Made by a program: the position numbers and the translations under genes
Part shown: piece after piece, positions 36,937 through 47,075 of the stretch
How the letters are laid out: each line of letters starts with the position of its first letter
Numbering within the stretch: position 1 is the stretch's first letter
The notes under the pieces: model-generated
What the model saw: only the letters and a program-made list of their open reading frames with translations
What the model was told of the DNA's origin: nothing
Database searches by the model: none
Source of the DNA: Cryobacterium glaciale
GTDB taxonomy: Bacteria > Actinomycetota > Actinomycetes > Actinomycetales > Microbacteriaceae
Assembly (NCBI RefSeq): GCF_004402535.1
Contig: NZ_SOEY01000006.1
Location: forward strand, 124,001 to 188,000
Length of the DNA: 64,000 bases
Direction of reading: 5' to 3'

Positions 36937-38478
36937 ATGTCCCCGGTGGAAATTACTCCGGAGTTTAATCCGCTCAGGTCACCCTCCGACTATCGCCTGA
37001 ATCGCATTGCCGGGCCCTCCAGCCTCGTGATCTTCGGCGTCACCGGTGACCTGGCGCGCAAGAAACTCATGCCCGCGGTCTATGACCTCGCCAATCGGGG
37101 GCTGCTGCCGCCCGGTTTCGCCCTCGTCGGTTTTGCCCGCCGGGACTGGGACAACGAAGACTTCATGCAGGTTGTGCACGATGCCGTCAAGGAACACGCC
37201 CGCACCGACTTCCACGAAGACGTCTGGGCGCAGCTGGCCGAGGGCATCCGCTTTGTTTCAGGCACTTTTGACGACGATGAAGCCTTCACCCGGCTCAGCC
37301 AGACAATCGACGACCTCGACCGAGAGCGGGGAACGATGGGCAACCATGCGTTCTACCTGGCGATTCCACCGAAGGCCTTCCCCCAGGTCACCGAGCAGCT
37401 GCGCCGCTCCGGCCTCGCCGAGCAGAAAAACGGCCAGTGGCGCCGTGTCGTCATTGAGAAGCCGTTCGGCAGTGACCTCAAGACAGCGCGTCAGCTTAAT
37501 GACGTTGTTGAGTCGGTCTTTCCGCCCGACTCCGTCTTTCGGATCGACCACTACCTCGGCAAGGAGACGGTGCAGAACATTCTGGCGCTGCGCTTCGCCA
37601 ATGAGATGTTTGAGCCGCTCTGGAACGCCAACCACGTCGAGCACGTGCAGATCACCATGGCCGAGGACATCGGGGTGGGTGGCCGAGCCGGATATTACGA
37701 CGGCATCGGCGCCGCCCGCGATGTCATTCAGAACCACCTGCTGCAACTTCTCGCCCTTACGGCAATGGAAGAGCCCATCTCGTTCGACGCCGCCGACCTG
37801 CGCGCCGAAAAGGAAAAGGTGCTCGCCTCGGTACGGCTGCCCGCCGACCTCGGCCTCGGCACCGCCCGCGGCCAGTACGCCGGCGGTTGGCAGGGCGGCG
37901 AAAAAGTCGCCGGTTTCCTCGAGGAAGACGGCATGAACCCGGAATCCGTCACCGAAACCTACGCCGCCATGCGATTGACGATCGACACGCGTCGCTGGGC
38001 TGGAGTGCCGTTCTACCTCCGCGCCGGCAAGCGGCTCGGACGCCGTGTCACCGAAATCGCCGTGGTGTTCAAACGCGCGCCGCAATACCTGTTCGCTCCC
38101 GGACAGACGGCCGAGCTCGGCCATAACGCCCTCGTGATTCGGGTGCAGCCCGACGAGGGCGTCACGATCCGGTTCGGATCCAAGGTGCCGGGAGTGGTTA
38201 TGCAGGTGCGCGACGTGACCATGGACTTCGGCTACGGCCACGCCTTCACCGAGGCGAGCCCCGAGGCCTACGAGCGTCTCATCCTCGATGTGCTCCTCGG
38301 CGATCCGCCGCTGTTCCCCCGGCACGAAGAGGTGGAACTGTCCTGGAAGATTCTCGACCCGATCGAAGAGTTCTGGGCCACGCAGGGGCAGCCTGAGCAG
38401 TACCGCCCCGGAACGTGGGGGCCCACATCCGCTGATGAGCTACTGGCCCGCGACGGCCGCACCTGGAGGCGTCCATGA
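36937..38478 (+). CDS. zwf: Glucose-6-phosphate 1-dehydrogenase
   Basis: 513-residue enzyme making 6-phosphogluconolactone and NADPH. The nucleotide-binding fingerprint FGVTGDLARKKLMPA (about 33-47), the EKPFG dinucleotide/catalytic loop and the active-site RIDHYLGKETVQN are all present, and the DVTMDFGYG region is normal. AAAGGAG precedes the ATG. It overlaps opcA by 4 nt (ATGA). OpcA acts as its allosteric partner in corynebacteria. Confidence 0.97.
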   Translation: MSPVEITPEFNPLRSPSDYRLNRIAGPSSLVIFGVTGDLARKKLMPAVYDLANRGLLPPGFALVGFARRDWDNEDFMQVVHDAVKEHARTDFHEDVWAQLAEGIRFVSGTFDDDEAFTRLSQTIDDLDRERGTMGNHAFYLAIPPKAFPQVTEQLRRSGLAEQKNGQWRRVVIEKPFGSDLKTARQLNDVVESVFPPDSVFRIDHYLGKETVQNILALRFANEMFEPLWNANHVEHVQITMAEDIGVGGRAGYYDGIGAARDVIQNHLLQLLALTAMEEPISFDAADLRAEKEKVLASVRLPADLGLGTARGQYAGGWQGGEKVAGFLEEDGMNPESVTETYAAMRLTIDTRRWAGVPFYLRAGKRLGRRVTEIAVVFKRAPQYLFAPGQTAELGHNALVIRVQPDEGVTIRFGSKVPGVVMQVRDVTMDFGYGHAFTEASPEAYERLILDVLLGDPPLFPRHEEVELSWKILDPIEEFWATQGQPEQYRPGTWGPTSADELLARDGRTWRRP

Positions 38479-39437
38479 TCGTCGATCTGCCCAACACCAC
38501 GACGGCGAAGATCTCGAAAGCCCTCGTTCGCATTCGCGAAGAGGGCGGCGCCGTCGCCCTCGGCCGGGTGCTGACCCTGATCATTGCTTCAACCCTCGGA
38601 CACGAGGAAGAAGCCATCGAGGCCGCCAATGATGCTTCCCGGGAGCACCCGATGCGCGTCATCGTCGTGTCAACCCAGGAATCCACCGCGTCCGCCGAGA
38701 CACCCGAAGCACGGCTCGATGCGGAAATTCGGGTCGGCGGCGACGCTGGCGCCAGTGAGGTCATCGTCCTGCGTGCGTACGGCGCCGCTGCGAGCGACCC
38801 GGAGAGCCTGGTCACCGGCCTGCTGTTGTCGGATGCTCCCGTCGTCGCCTGGTGGCCGGGGACGGCCCCGGCCGTTCCGGGCGATTCCCCGCTCGGACGC
38901 ATCGCCTACCGTCGTATAACGGATGCTTCGGCGCAGCCGGATCCACAGTCAGCGCTGCACCATCTCTGCGGGAGCTACCGCCCGGGCGACACCGACTTCG
39001 CCTGGACCCGTCTAACCCTCTGGCGCGCCCAGCTCGCCGCAGTGCTTGACCAGCCTCCCTACGAACCGATCACCGGGATCCAGGTCACCGGAGCGGCGGC
39101 CTCACCCTCGACAACCCTGCTGGCCGCCTGGCTGCAGATGCAGCTTCAGGTGCCCGTCGACTACGAGCTGACCACCGGCCCCCTCGCCAACGGCGTACAC
39201 GGGGTACACCTCACCCGCGCGTCGGGGACGATCTCGCTCGAACGAGAGGTGCCCGACATCGCCACGCTCAGCCAGCCGGGACAGCCGATGCAGGATCTGA
39301 CCCTCAAACGTCGCAGCCTGCGCGACTGTCTGGCCGACGAACTGCGCCGACTTGATCCCGACGAGCTGTATGGTGAGGTCATCACCCGCGGCCTGCCGCA
39401 ACTCGATGACGTGGTGACGCCAGGAACGGGAGTGTGA
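38475..39437 (+). CDS. opcA: Glucose-6-phosphate dehydrogenase assembly protein OpcA
   Basis: 320-residue OpcA, a factor needed for G6PDH oligomerisation or activation, conserved in actinobacteria and cyanobacteria. Seen: GRVLTLIIASTLGHEEEAIE, the VVAWWPGTAP motif and DFAWTRLTLWRAQLAAVLDQ, which are family-specific. It starts inside the zwf stop (ATGA) and its own stop overlaps the pgl GTG by 4 nt, so zwf-opcA-pgl is strictly coupled. Confidence 0.95.
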   Translation: MIVDLPNTTTAKISKALVRIREEGGAVALGRVLTLIIASTLGHEEEAIEAANDASREHPMRVIVVSTQESTASAETPEARLDAEIRVGGDAGASEVIVLRAYGAAASDPESLVTGLLLSDAPVVAWWPGTAPAVPGDSPLGRIAYRRITDASAQPDPQSALHHLCGSYRPGDTDFAWTRLTLWRAQLAAVLDQPPYEPITGIQVTGAAASPSTTLLAAWLQMQLQVPVDYELTTGPLANGVHGVHLTRASGTISLEREVPDIATLSQPGQPMQDLTLKRRSLRDCLADELRRLDPDELYGEVITRGLPQLDDVVTPGTGV

Positions 39438-40225
39438 CCGTGACGAATGAACGCCGCGTGCTGTTGCACCAGAATAAGCAAGCGCTGGCCGGGTCGGTCG
39501 CTGCCCGATTTTTGACTAACATGGTCGATGTGCTGGCGAAACAGGACGAAGCCCACGTTGTTCTCACCGGTGGTTCCGTAGGAATTGCCGTTTTGGCCGC
39601 CATCAACGAGTCTGCCGCACGCGACACCATCGATTGGTCCCGGGTGAACTTCTGGTGGGGCGACGAACGTTGGGTTCCGCGCGCCGATGCCGAGCGCAAT
39701 GAGCTACAGGCACGCGATGCTCTGCTCGATCACATCGACGTTCCGCCGGGGAACATCCATGCGTTCGGCGCCTCGGATGATCCGGCTGAAGCTGGGGTGG
39801 ACCCCCTCGACGCCGCCGCGGCTCGGTACTCAGCAGAGCTGCTCGCACACGCACCGGAGGGTGCCCAGTACCCTCGGTTCGACGTGACATTGCTCGGAGT
39901 TGGACCAGACGGGCATATTGCGTCGCTGTTCCCGCACCGATCGGGCATTCGCGAGCGTGACGCCAGCGTGGTCACCGTGCGGGACTCGCCCAAGCCGCCG
40001 TCTGATCGCTTGTCGCTGACCCGGCCCGTGCTCAATTCCTCGGACCGAGTCTGGCTCGTCCTGGCCGGCTCCGACAAGGCCTCCGCGCTCGGACTGGCAC
40101 TTGCGGGCGCGAGCCGCGACGAAGTCCCGGCTGCGGGAATCAAGGGACGCTACCGCACCATGTTCTTCGTCGACAGCGACGCAGCCGCCCAGGTTCCGGA
40201 AAACCTCATTGCCCCGGCTTATTAG
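39434..40225 (+). CDS. pgl: 6-phosphogluconolactonase
   Basis: 263-residue NagB-superfamily lactonase hydrolysing 6-phosphogluconolactone. It contains VVLTGGSVGIAVLAAIN, WWGDERWVPRADAERNE, LLGVGPDGHIASLFPH and the terminal GIKGRYRTMFFVDSDAAAQV. GTG at 39434 overlaps the opcA stop; a second GTG two codons later is also possible. It ends the oxidative pentose-phosphate operon and is followed by a bidirectional terminator. Confidence 0.95.
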   Translation: MTVTNERRVLLHQNKQALAGSVAARFLTNMVDVLAKQDEAHVVLTGGSVGIAVLAAINESAARDTIDWSRVNFWWGDERWVPRADAERNELQARDALLDHIDVPPGNIHAFGASDDPAEAGVDPLDAAAARYSAELLAHAPEGAQYPRFDVTLLGVGPDGHIASLFPHRSGIRERDASVVTVRDSPKPPSDRLSLTRPVLNSSDRVWLVLAGSDKASALGLALAGASRDEVPAAGIKGRYRTMFFVDSDAAAQVPENLIAPAY

Positions 40226-40252
40226 GCCCGGTCTTCGATGGCCATGAGGTCA

Positions 40253-40288
40253 AAAAACCGGCCCTCGATTTCCCAAGGGCCGGTTTTT
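40253..40288. terminator. Bidirectional terminator between pgl and rbpA
   Basis: A 13-bp perfect stem: 40253-40265 (AAAAACCGGCCCT) with its complement at 40276-40288, flanked by A and T runs on both strands. Convergent genes on both sides use it. Confidence 0.92.
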
Positions 40289-40313
40289 GGTGCGATCTGT
40301 CAGGTCAAGCCCG

Positions 40314-40682
40314 CTAGTTCGTGGGCGACAGCTTGCCGCGGCGAACTCGCAACTGATTGAGCGCCTCTTCAAGGAGCGACTCTGCTTCTTCCTCGGTTCG
40401 ACGTTCCTTGACGTACGCCAGGTGCGTCTTGTAGGGCTCGAGCTTTACCACGGATGGGGGATTCTCCTTGTCGCGTCCGGCCGGCAGCCCGGATGACGGG
40501 CAATCGATGGTCACCGGAATCTCTTCGTCGGGCAGGCTCGCGGCGAAGTACCTTACGGTCTCATTGCCGAGTGCATCCCAATAGGAGACCTTGATGCGGT
40601 CCGCGTGGAAACCGCGGTCCTGCTCGCCCATGGGGCCCGCGCCTACACGCGAGCCACGAATTGCGCTGCCGCCTGATGCCAT
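40314..40682 (-). CDS. rbpA: RNA polymerase-binding protein RbpA
   Basis: 122-residue actinobacterial RNA polymerase accessory protein that stabilises the housekeeping sigma holoenzyme open complex. Core text: MASGGSAIRGSRVGAGPMGE, YWDALGNETVRYFAASLPDE, DCPSSGLPAGRDKE and the sigma-interaction helix KTHLAYVKERRTEEEAESLL. The zinc ligands of the Streptomyces protein are largely missing: Asp and Asn stand where the first Cys and His would be, and only one Cys remains. ATG 40682 is chosen; the extension to 40730 is not conserved. Confidence 0.93.
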   Translation of the reverse strand: MASGGSAIRGSRVGAGPMGEQDRGFHADRIKVSYWDALGNETVRYFAASLPDEEIPVTIDCPSSGLPAGRDKENPPSVVKLEPYKTHLAYVKERRTEEEAESLLEEALNQLRVRRGKLSPTN

Positions 40683-40838
40683 CTTGTTCCTCCGTTGACT
40701 CGTGCAGTTGTGCGCTGCATAATCGAGCAATTGTTGGTGCTGCTGAAATACTGTGACCTGAAACTTCAGGCTGACCCTGCGCGGGTTAGCTCCGCGCGGG
40801 TAAACTCTGCACAGGGTAACTCTGGACAGGGCGAAAAG

Positions 40839-41090
40839 TTAAGCCCCGGTGTCAAACTTGGTGATCAACCCGAGCACAACGATGCAGGAGATCCAGAGAA
40901 GCCCCAGAATGATCGTGATGCGGTTGAGGTTGCGTTCGGCAACCCCTGAGGCTCCGAGGTTGGACGTCACGCCACCACCGAACATGTCGGACAACCCACC
41001 GCCCCGCCCCTTGTGCAACAGAATGAGCATGGTGAGCAGGAGGCTCGTAATTCCAACGAGCACCTGCATGACGACCTGGAGAATCTCCAC
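40839..41090 (-). CDS. secG: Preprotein translocase subunit SecG
   Basis: 83-residue protein with two membrane helices (about 5-24 and 53-75) and the interhelical HKGRGGGLSDMFGGG loop that identifies SecG of the SecYEG channel. GTG 41090 follows GAAAGG; longer in-frame versions starting upstream run through the preceding terminator hairpin and are rejected. It sits after tpiA as in many actinobacteria but is separated from it by a strong hairpin, so it may have its own promoter. Confidence 0.94.
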   Translation of the reverse strand: MEILQVVMQVLVGITSLLLTMLILLHKGRGGGLSDMFGGGVTSNLGASGVAERNLNRITIILGLLWISCIVVLGLITKFDTGA

Positions 41091-41162
41091 ACGAAACCTT
41101 TCAAAACACGGTGGGCGCAACTCTGGCGCCCAGACCATCGTAATTATACCCTGCACACGGGA

Positions 41163-41195
41163 GCGAGGTGGTTGCCCCGGGGGCAACCACCTCGC
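41163..41195 (-). terminator. Hairpin terminator after tpiA
   Basis: A 15-bp perfect stem GCGAGGTGGTTGCCC (41163-41177) with its complement at 41181-41195 and a 3-nt loop, 26 nt beyond the tpiA stop. No clear T-run follows. It would end the gap-pgk-tpiA transcript before secG. Confidence 0.8.
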
Positions 41196-41220
41196 CACGC
41201 AGTGTCAGGAACGCGTCGGG

Positions 41221-42021
41221 TTAGAGGTCGACGTGCTTCTGATATCGAACGATGCTGGAGAACTCTGGAATGTCCAGGCTCGCGCCGCCAACCAGAGCAC
41301 CGTCAACGTTGGGTTCCCGCATGAAAGCTGCGATGTTGCCGCTCTTGACCGAGCCACCATACAGAATGCGGGTCTTGTCGGCTACATCCTGCCCGAGGGT
41401 GTCGGCGAGAACGCCGCGGAGCGCGGCGGCAACCTGCTCCGCCTGTTCCGGCGTGGCAGCCTGGCCGGAGCCGATGGCCCAGACCGGCTCATACGCGACG
41501 ACGATATCGGCGGCGTTGGTGACGCCGGCGAGGGCAGCGCGCAGCTGGGCGACCGGAACAGCGCTCGGACCGTGTACGGCGAGGTCTTCGGCACTCTCGC
41601 CGACGCAGATCAGCGGTACGAGATTGTGCTTCAAAGCGGCGGTCACCTTCGCGGCGACCTGCTCGTCGGATTCATTGTGCAGGGTGCGGCGTTCGGAGTG
41701 CCCGATGATGACGTACTGGCATTCCAACTGGGCCAGGAAAGCGCCTGAGATCTCGCCCGTGTAGGCACCGGAGTCCTGGGCTGACACATCCTGAGCACCA
41801 AAGGCCAGCGGAAGCTTGTCGGCTGACACGAGCGTCTGCACGCTGCGCAGATCGGTGAACGGCGGGAAGACTGCCACCTCGACCGCGGCGAAGTCGTGCC
41901 CGGCATCCTTGAGGTTCCACGCGAGCTTCTGCACGAAAGCGATGGCCTGGAGGTGGTCCAGGTTCATCTTCCAGTTGCCCGCGATCAGCGGCGTACGCCG
42001 AGGGTTGATGTTCACTGCCAT
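41221..42021 (-). CDS. tpiA: Triosephosphate isomerase
   Basis: 266-residue glycolytic isomerase. It has the N-terminal LIAGNWKMNLDHLQAI with catalytic Asn and Lys, the electrophilic His in IIGHSERRTLH, the catalytic Glu in VVAYEPVWAIGSG, and the phosphate loop ILYGGSVKSGN. GGAGG lies before the ATG. Its start overlaps the end of pgk by 10 nt, so the two are coupled. Third gene of gap-pgk-tpiA. Confidence 0.97.
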   Translation of the reverse strand: MAVNINPRRTPLIAGNWKMNLDHLQAIAFVQKLAWNLKDAGHDFAAVEVAVFPPFTDLRSVQTLVSADKLPLAFGAQDVSAQDSGAYTGEISGAFLAQLECQYVIIGHSERRTLHNESDEQVAAKVTAALKHNLVPLICVGESAEDLAVHGPSAVPVAQLRAALAGVTNAADIVVAYEPVWAIGSGQAATPEQAEQVAAALRGVLADTLGQDVADKTRILYGGSVKSGNIAAFMREPNVDGALVGGASLDIPEFSSIVRYQKHVDL

Positions 42022-43226
42022 CCGAGGACCTCCAGTCCTGGTAGACGCTTGCCCTCGAGGAATTCGAGGCTCGCGCCACCGCCGGTAGAAATATGACCGA
42101 ATTGGTCGTCGTGGAAACCGAGGATGCGCACGGCCGCGGCCGAGTCGCCGCCACCGACCACGCTGAGACCGGTGACCTCGGTGAGTGCGGCAGCCACCGT
42201 CCGGGTGCCCTCCGCAAAAGGTGCCAGTTCAAAAACACCCATCGGACCGTTCCAGAACACGGTGTTCGACGCGCGGATGATGTCCGCGAATGCCGCCGCG
42301 GTCTCGGGCCCGATGTCCAGGCCGAGTCCGGCGGCGCCGAACGGTGTGTTCTCGATTCCATCAGCCGGGGTGATCACGTGCTCAGCGTCGGCACCGAACT
42401 TCGAAGCCACCACGACGTCGGTCGGAAGCACGATTTTCACGCCGAGACGTTCGGCCTCGGCCAGGTAGCCGCGAACCGTCTCGATCTGGTCGCTCTCCAG
42501 CAGGCTGGCGCCGACAGTGTGCCCCTGGGCGGCGAGGAAGGTGAACAGCATGCCGCCGCCGATGAGCAGGGAATTCACCCTCGGCAGCAGGTGTCCGATG
42601 ACGCCGAGCTTGTCGCTGACCTTGGAGCCGCCGAGGATGACCGTGTATGGCGCCTCAGGCTTCTCGGTGAGACGATCAAGCACGTCGAGTTCGGCGGCAA
42701 TGAGCAGCCCGGCCGCGCTCGGCAGGAGCGAGGCAAGATCGTACACGCTCGCCTGCTTGCGGTGCACGACCCCGAACCCGTCGGACACGAGAGCGTCGCC
42801 GAGCCGGGCGAGCTGCTCGGCGAAGGCGACGCGCTCGGCATCCGCTTTACTGGTTTCTCCGGCGTTGAAGCGCAGGTTCTCGAGGACGACGATGTCGCCG
42901 TCCTCGAGCGCGGCGACGGCCTGGGTGGCTGAATCGCCGACGGTGTCGGTGGCGAAGGCCACCGGGAGATTCACCAGTTCGCTCAGGCGAGCGGCAACCG
43001 GCTTCAGACTGTATTGAGGATCGACCGCCCCGTCGGGGCGCCCAAGGTGAGAAACGATCACCACGCGGGCGCCCTGGGCGACGATGGCGTTGAGGGTGGG
43101 CAGTGACGCCCGCACTCGTCCGTCGTCGGTGATCTGCCCGTTCTTCAAGGGCACATTCAGGTCAAAGCGGACAATAACCCGCTTGCCGCGCAGCGGTCCC
43201 AGCGAGTCAATCGTGCGTAACGTCAC
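42012..43226 (-). CDS. pgk: Phosphoglycerate kinase
   Basis: 404-residue kinase producing ATP from 1,3-bisphosphoglycerate. Seen: KRVIVRFDLNVPLKNGQITD, SHLGRPDGAVDPQYSLKPVA, LLENLRFN-type VVLENLRFNAGE, ILGGSKVSDKLGVI and VVGGGDSAAAVRILG. GTG 43226 gives the normal N-terminus; an upstream ATG would add 30 unconserved residues and overlap gap. It follows gap after 10 nt and overlaps tpiA by 10 nt. Confidence 0.97.
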   Translation of the reverse strand: MTLRTIDSLGPLRGKRVIVRFDLNVPLKNGQITDDGRVRASLPTLNAIVAQGARVVIVSHLGRPDGAVDPQYSLKPVAARLSELVNLPVAFATDTVGDSATQAVAALEDGDIVVLENLRFNAGETSKADAERVAFAEQLARLGDALVSDGFGVVHRKQASVYDLASLLPSAAGLLIAAELDVLDRLTEKPEAPYTVILGGSKVSDKLGVIGHLLPRVNSLLIGGGMLFTFLAAQGHTVGASLLESDQIETVRGYLAEAERLGVKIVLPTDVVVASKFGADAEHVITPADGIENTPFGAAGLGLDIGPETAAAFADIIRASNTVFWNGPMGVFELAPFAEGTRTVAAALTEVTGLSVVGGGDSAAAVRILGFHDDQFGHISTGGGASLEFLEGKRLPGLEVLGWQ

Positions 43227-43236
43227 CGCGCGGCCC

Positions 43237-44337
<1,101 letters not shown>

Positions 44338-44964
44338 CTACGAGAGTAGCAGCAGTCCGTTCGTCTTCTCGCGTGCCACGGTGAAACGCTCCTGCACGTT
44401 TGCCCAGTTCGCGATGTTCCAGAAAGCCTTGACATAGTCGGCGCGCACGTTGCGGTAGTCGAGGTAGTAGGCGTGCTCCCAGACATCGAGCATGAGGACC
44501 GGAACGGTCCCGGCAGCGAAGTTGGACTGCTGGTCGAAGAACTGCTGGATGATCAGGCGCTGCCCGATGGAGTCCCACGCGAGGACAGCCCAGCCGGACC
44601 CCTGAACGCCGAGAGCTGCGGCGGTGAAGTGCGCCTGGAACTTGTCGAAGGATCCGAAGTTGTCATCGATCGCAGCAGCGAGCTCGCCGACCGGCTTGTC
44701 GCCGCCGTTCGGGGACAGGTTCGTCCAGAAGATGGAGTGGTTGACGTGGCCGCCGAGGTTGAAAGCGAGGTCTTTTTGCAGCTTGTTCACGTTGGCGAGG
44801 CTTGCGCTGTCGCGGGCCTCCGCGAGCTGGGCCAGTGCCGTGTTGGCGCCGGTCACGTAGGCCTGGTGGTGCTTGCCATGGTGGAGTTCCATGATGGTGC
44901 CGCTGATGCTGGGCTCGAGAGCCGCATAGTCATAATCAAGGGTGGGCAGGGTGTATTCGGCCAT
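44338..44964 (-). CDS. sodA: Superoxide dismutase (Fe/Mn type)
   Basis: 208-residue Fe/Mn superoxide dismutase. Metal ligands are the His in [13 protein letters not shown], the His in [10 protein letters not shown], and Asp plus His in [24 protein letters not shown] with Gln at the position usually seen in Mn or cambialistic enzymes suggests manganese. No signal peptide, so it is cytoplasmic. AAGGAGA precedes the ATG. Monocistronic, with a terminator directly after it and 102 nt upstream before whiA. Confidence 0.95.
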   Translation of the reverse strand: MAEYTLPTLDYDYAALEPSISGTIMELHHGKHHQAYVTGANTALAQLAEARDSASLANVNKLQKDLAFNLGGHVNHSIFWTNLSPNGGDKPVGELAAAIDDNFGSFDKFQAHFTAAALGVQGSGWAVLAWDSIGQRLIIQQFFDQQSNFAAGTVPVLMLDVWEHAYYLDYRNVRADYVKAFWNIANWANVQERFTVAREKTNGLLLLS

Positions 44965-45066
44965 TACTTATCTCCTTGTGAGTTGTGCCACTGCACCGGG
45001 TGCGGCGGCGTTGTAAACGACGTTTTAGTCTACCTGCGGGCGTTGCGCGCCACAGAATTCGTGGCT

Positions 45067-46059
45067 TTATGCGTCATCGGAATGAACCGGGTATTCAACA
45101 TCGGTTCCTTCAACGCCAAGTTCGACGGCCTTCTTGTCGGCCATGGCGAGCAGGCGACGAATTCGGCCGGCGACGGCGTCTTTGGTCATCGGCGGGTCGG
45201 CGTGGTGGCCGAGCTCGTCGAGGCTGGAATCGCGAAAGTTGAGGCGCAGATCTCCCGCGTAGCGCAGGTGTTTGGGGATGTCTTCGCCGAGGATGTCCAT
45301 GGCTCGCTGCACTCGCGCGCAGGCGGCCACGGCAGCCTCGGCGGAACGCCGCAGGTTCGCGTCGTCGAAGTTGACCAGCCGGTTCGCGGTTGCCCGCACC
45401 TCGCGGCGCTGGCGCAGGGTTTCCCAGTTGAGCACCGTATTGGTGGCTCCCATGTGCACCAGCATGGCGCCGATGGCGTCGCCGTCACGGATGACAACGC
45501 GGTGCACCCCGCGGACTTCGCGGGCCTTGGCGGCAACACCGAGGCGGCCGGCTGCCCCGACGAGCGCCATGGCGGCTTCGTTTCCGGGGCAGATGACCTC
45601 GAGGGCGGCTGAACGGCCCGGATCGGTCAGTGTGCCGTGGGCGAGGAACGCTCCGCGCCAGACGGCGGCGATTTCTTCCTTCGAGCCCGTGGTCAGCCGA
45701 TTCGGCAGACCACGAATCGGTCGGCGGCGGGCATCCAGCAGGCCGGTCTGGCGTGCCAGCGTTTCCCCGCCCTCGATCACCTGCACAAGGTAGTGGCTCG
45801 ACTGGCGGATGCCGGTGGCGGCGATGACCTGCAGGGCGCTGCGCACCCCGTAGAGTTCGGCAAGATCTTTGCGCACCCGGCGAGCCAGGATGGCCGTGTC
45901 GAGTTCTGATTCGATCGCGATGCGGCTGCTGATCATGTGCAACCCGCCGGAGAACCGGAGAATCGTGGCGAGTTCGGCCGCGCGCACGGTGGTCCTGGAG
46001 ACCTCCACGCGCGAAAGTTCATCTTTAACGTCGGCGGTGAGTGCCAATCGCTTTTCCAT
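45067..46059 (-). CDS. whiA: WhiA DNA-binding regulator
   Basis: 330-residue WhiA, with an N-terminal LAGLIDADG homing-endonuclease-like domain and a C-terminal helix-turn-helix. Seen: [57 protein letters not shown] and [20 protein letters not shown]. WhiA controls cell division and sporulation genes in Streptomyces and is conserved in non-sporulating actinobacteria. ATG 46059 is chosen; the open frame upstream runs over rapZ and is spurious. It is 68 nt after rapZ. Confidence 0.95.
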   Translation of the reverse strand: MEKRLALTADVKDELSRVEVSRTTVRAAELATILRFSGGLHMISSRIAIESELDTAILARRVRKDLAELYGVRSALQVIAATGIRQSSHYLVQVIEGGETLARQTGLLDARRRPIRGLPNRLTTGSKEEIAAVWRGAFLAHGTLTDPGRSAALEVICPGNEAAMALVGAAGRLGVAAKAREVRGVHRVVIRDGDAIGAMLVHMGATNTVLNWETLRQRREVRATANRLVNFDDANLRRSAEAAVAACARVQRAMDILGEDIPKHLRYAGDLRLNFRDSSLDELGHHADPPMTKDAVAGRIRRLLAMADKKAVELGVEGTDVEYPVHSDDA

Positions 46060-46127
46060 TCTGTTGATCAGTTGCGTTACGTCTGAGTGGTGAAAGACCG
46101 GGGAGCGGATGCTGCGCCCAGCCTCGC

Positions 46128-47003
46128 TTATTCGCGTCCGAGGTCGCGGTGCTTGATGTTGACCGCGACACCGGGAAGTTTTTCGAGTCGGGACGCCAGT
46201 TCCCTGGCCATCGCGACGGAGCGGTGTTTGCCGCCGGTGCACCCGATGCCGATCGTGGCATGGCGTTTGTTCTCCCGCTGGTAGCCGGCCAGCACGGGTG
46301 CCAGCGCGGCGGCGTAGTGGTCGATGAATTCGAGGGCACCAGTTTGGGCGAGTACAAAGTCTCTCACCTCCGGGTCGACGCCGGTGTGCGCGCGCAGCTC
46401 GGGGATCCAGAACGGGTTCGGCAGAAAGCGGGCGTCAACGACCAGATCGACGTCGGTCGGCAGGCCGTATTTGAAGCCGAAACTCATGATGGTCAGCTGC
46501 ACACCCGCGCGGCCCTCAGCAGCGAACCGCTCGGTGATCGTCGTCGCGAGCTGGTGCACGTTGAGATCTGAGGTATCGATGACCAGGTCGCTGGACTCCC
46601 GCACGGCGAGCAACCGTGAGCGTTCCGCGGCGATGCCGTCGAGTAGAGTGCCGTCCCCCTGCAGCGGATGCGGGCGGCGCACGGATTCGAAACGGCGCAC
46701 GAGCGCGTCGTCACGAGCTTCGAGGAAGATAACCTGCACCTGCGTGCCGCTGCGCAGCAATTGAACTGTCTCGAGGAAGTCGCCGAACAGGTCTCGGCCG
46801 CGAATATCGACGACCGCCGCGATTCTCGGCAGGTTGGTACCGGCCCGTTCGACCAGATCGACCAGCGGCCGCAGCATTTGCGGCGGCAGATTGTCGACGA
46901 CGTACCAGTCGAGGTCCTCCAGGGCGTTGGCTACGGTGGAACGTCCCGCCCCGGACATTCCCGTGACGATCAGCACTTCCTGCTTGTCGGGGTCCGTAGT
47001 CAT
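46128..47003 (-). CDS. rapZ: RNase adapter / nucleotide-binding protein RapZ
   Basis: 291-residue RapZ (YvcJ) family P-loop protein. Walker A is [20 protein letters not shown], with Arg in place of the usual Lys, a variant I know from other actinobacterial homologues. [33 protein letters not shown] text and the C-terminal [20 protein letters not shown] complete the family pattern. In E. coli it guides RNase E to a small RNA; in Gram-positives its role is unclear. Part of the uvrC-rapZ-whiA cluster. Confidence 0.93.
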   Translation of the reverse strand: MTTDPDKQEVLIVTGMSGAGRSTVANALEDLDWYVVDNLPPQMLRPLVDLVERAGTNLPRIAAVVDIRGRDLFGDFLETVQLLRSGTQVQVIFLEARDDALVRRFESVRRPHPLQGDGTLLDGIAAERSRLLAVRESSDLVIDTSDLNVHQLATTITERFAAEGRAGVQLTIMSFGFKYGLPTDVDLVVDARFLPNPFWIPELRAHTGVDPEVRDFVLAQTGALEFIDHYAAALAPVLAGYQRENKRHATIGIGCTGGKHRSVAMARELASRLEKLPGVAVNIKHRDLGRE

Positions 47004-47075
47004 TCTTGCAAATCGCCTTAATGAGAAGTTGATGGACTAGCAAGCCTACCCAGCGCCGGACGGTTCGGGATTCGT

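Noticed and set aside
41091-41198. Longer SecG starting upstream of 41090
   Set aside because: Would run through the tpiA terminator hairpin and adds no conserved residues.
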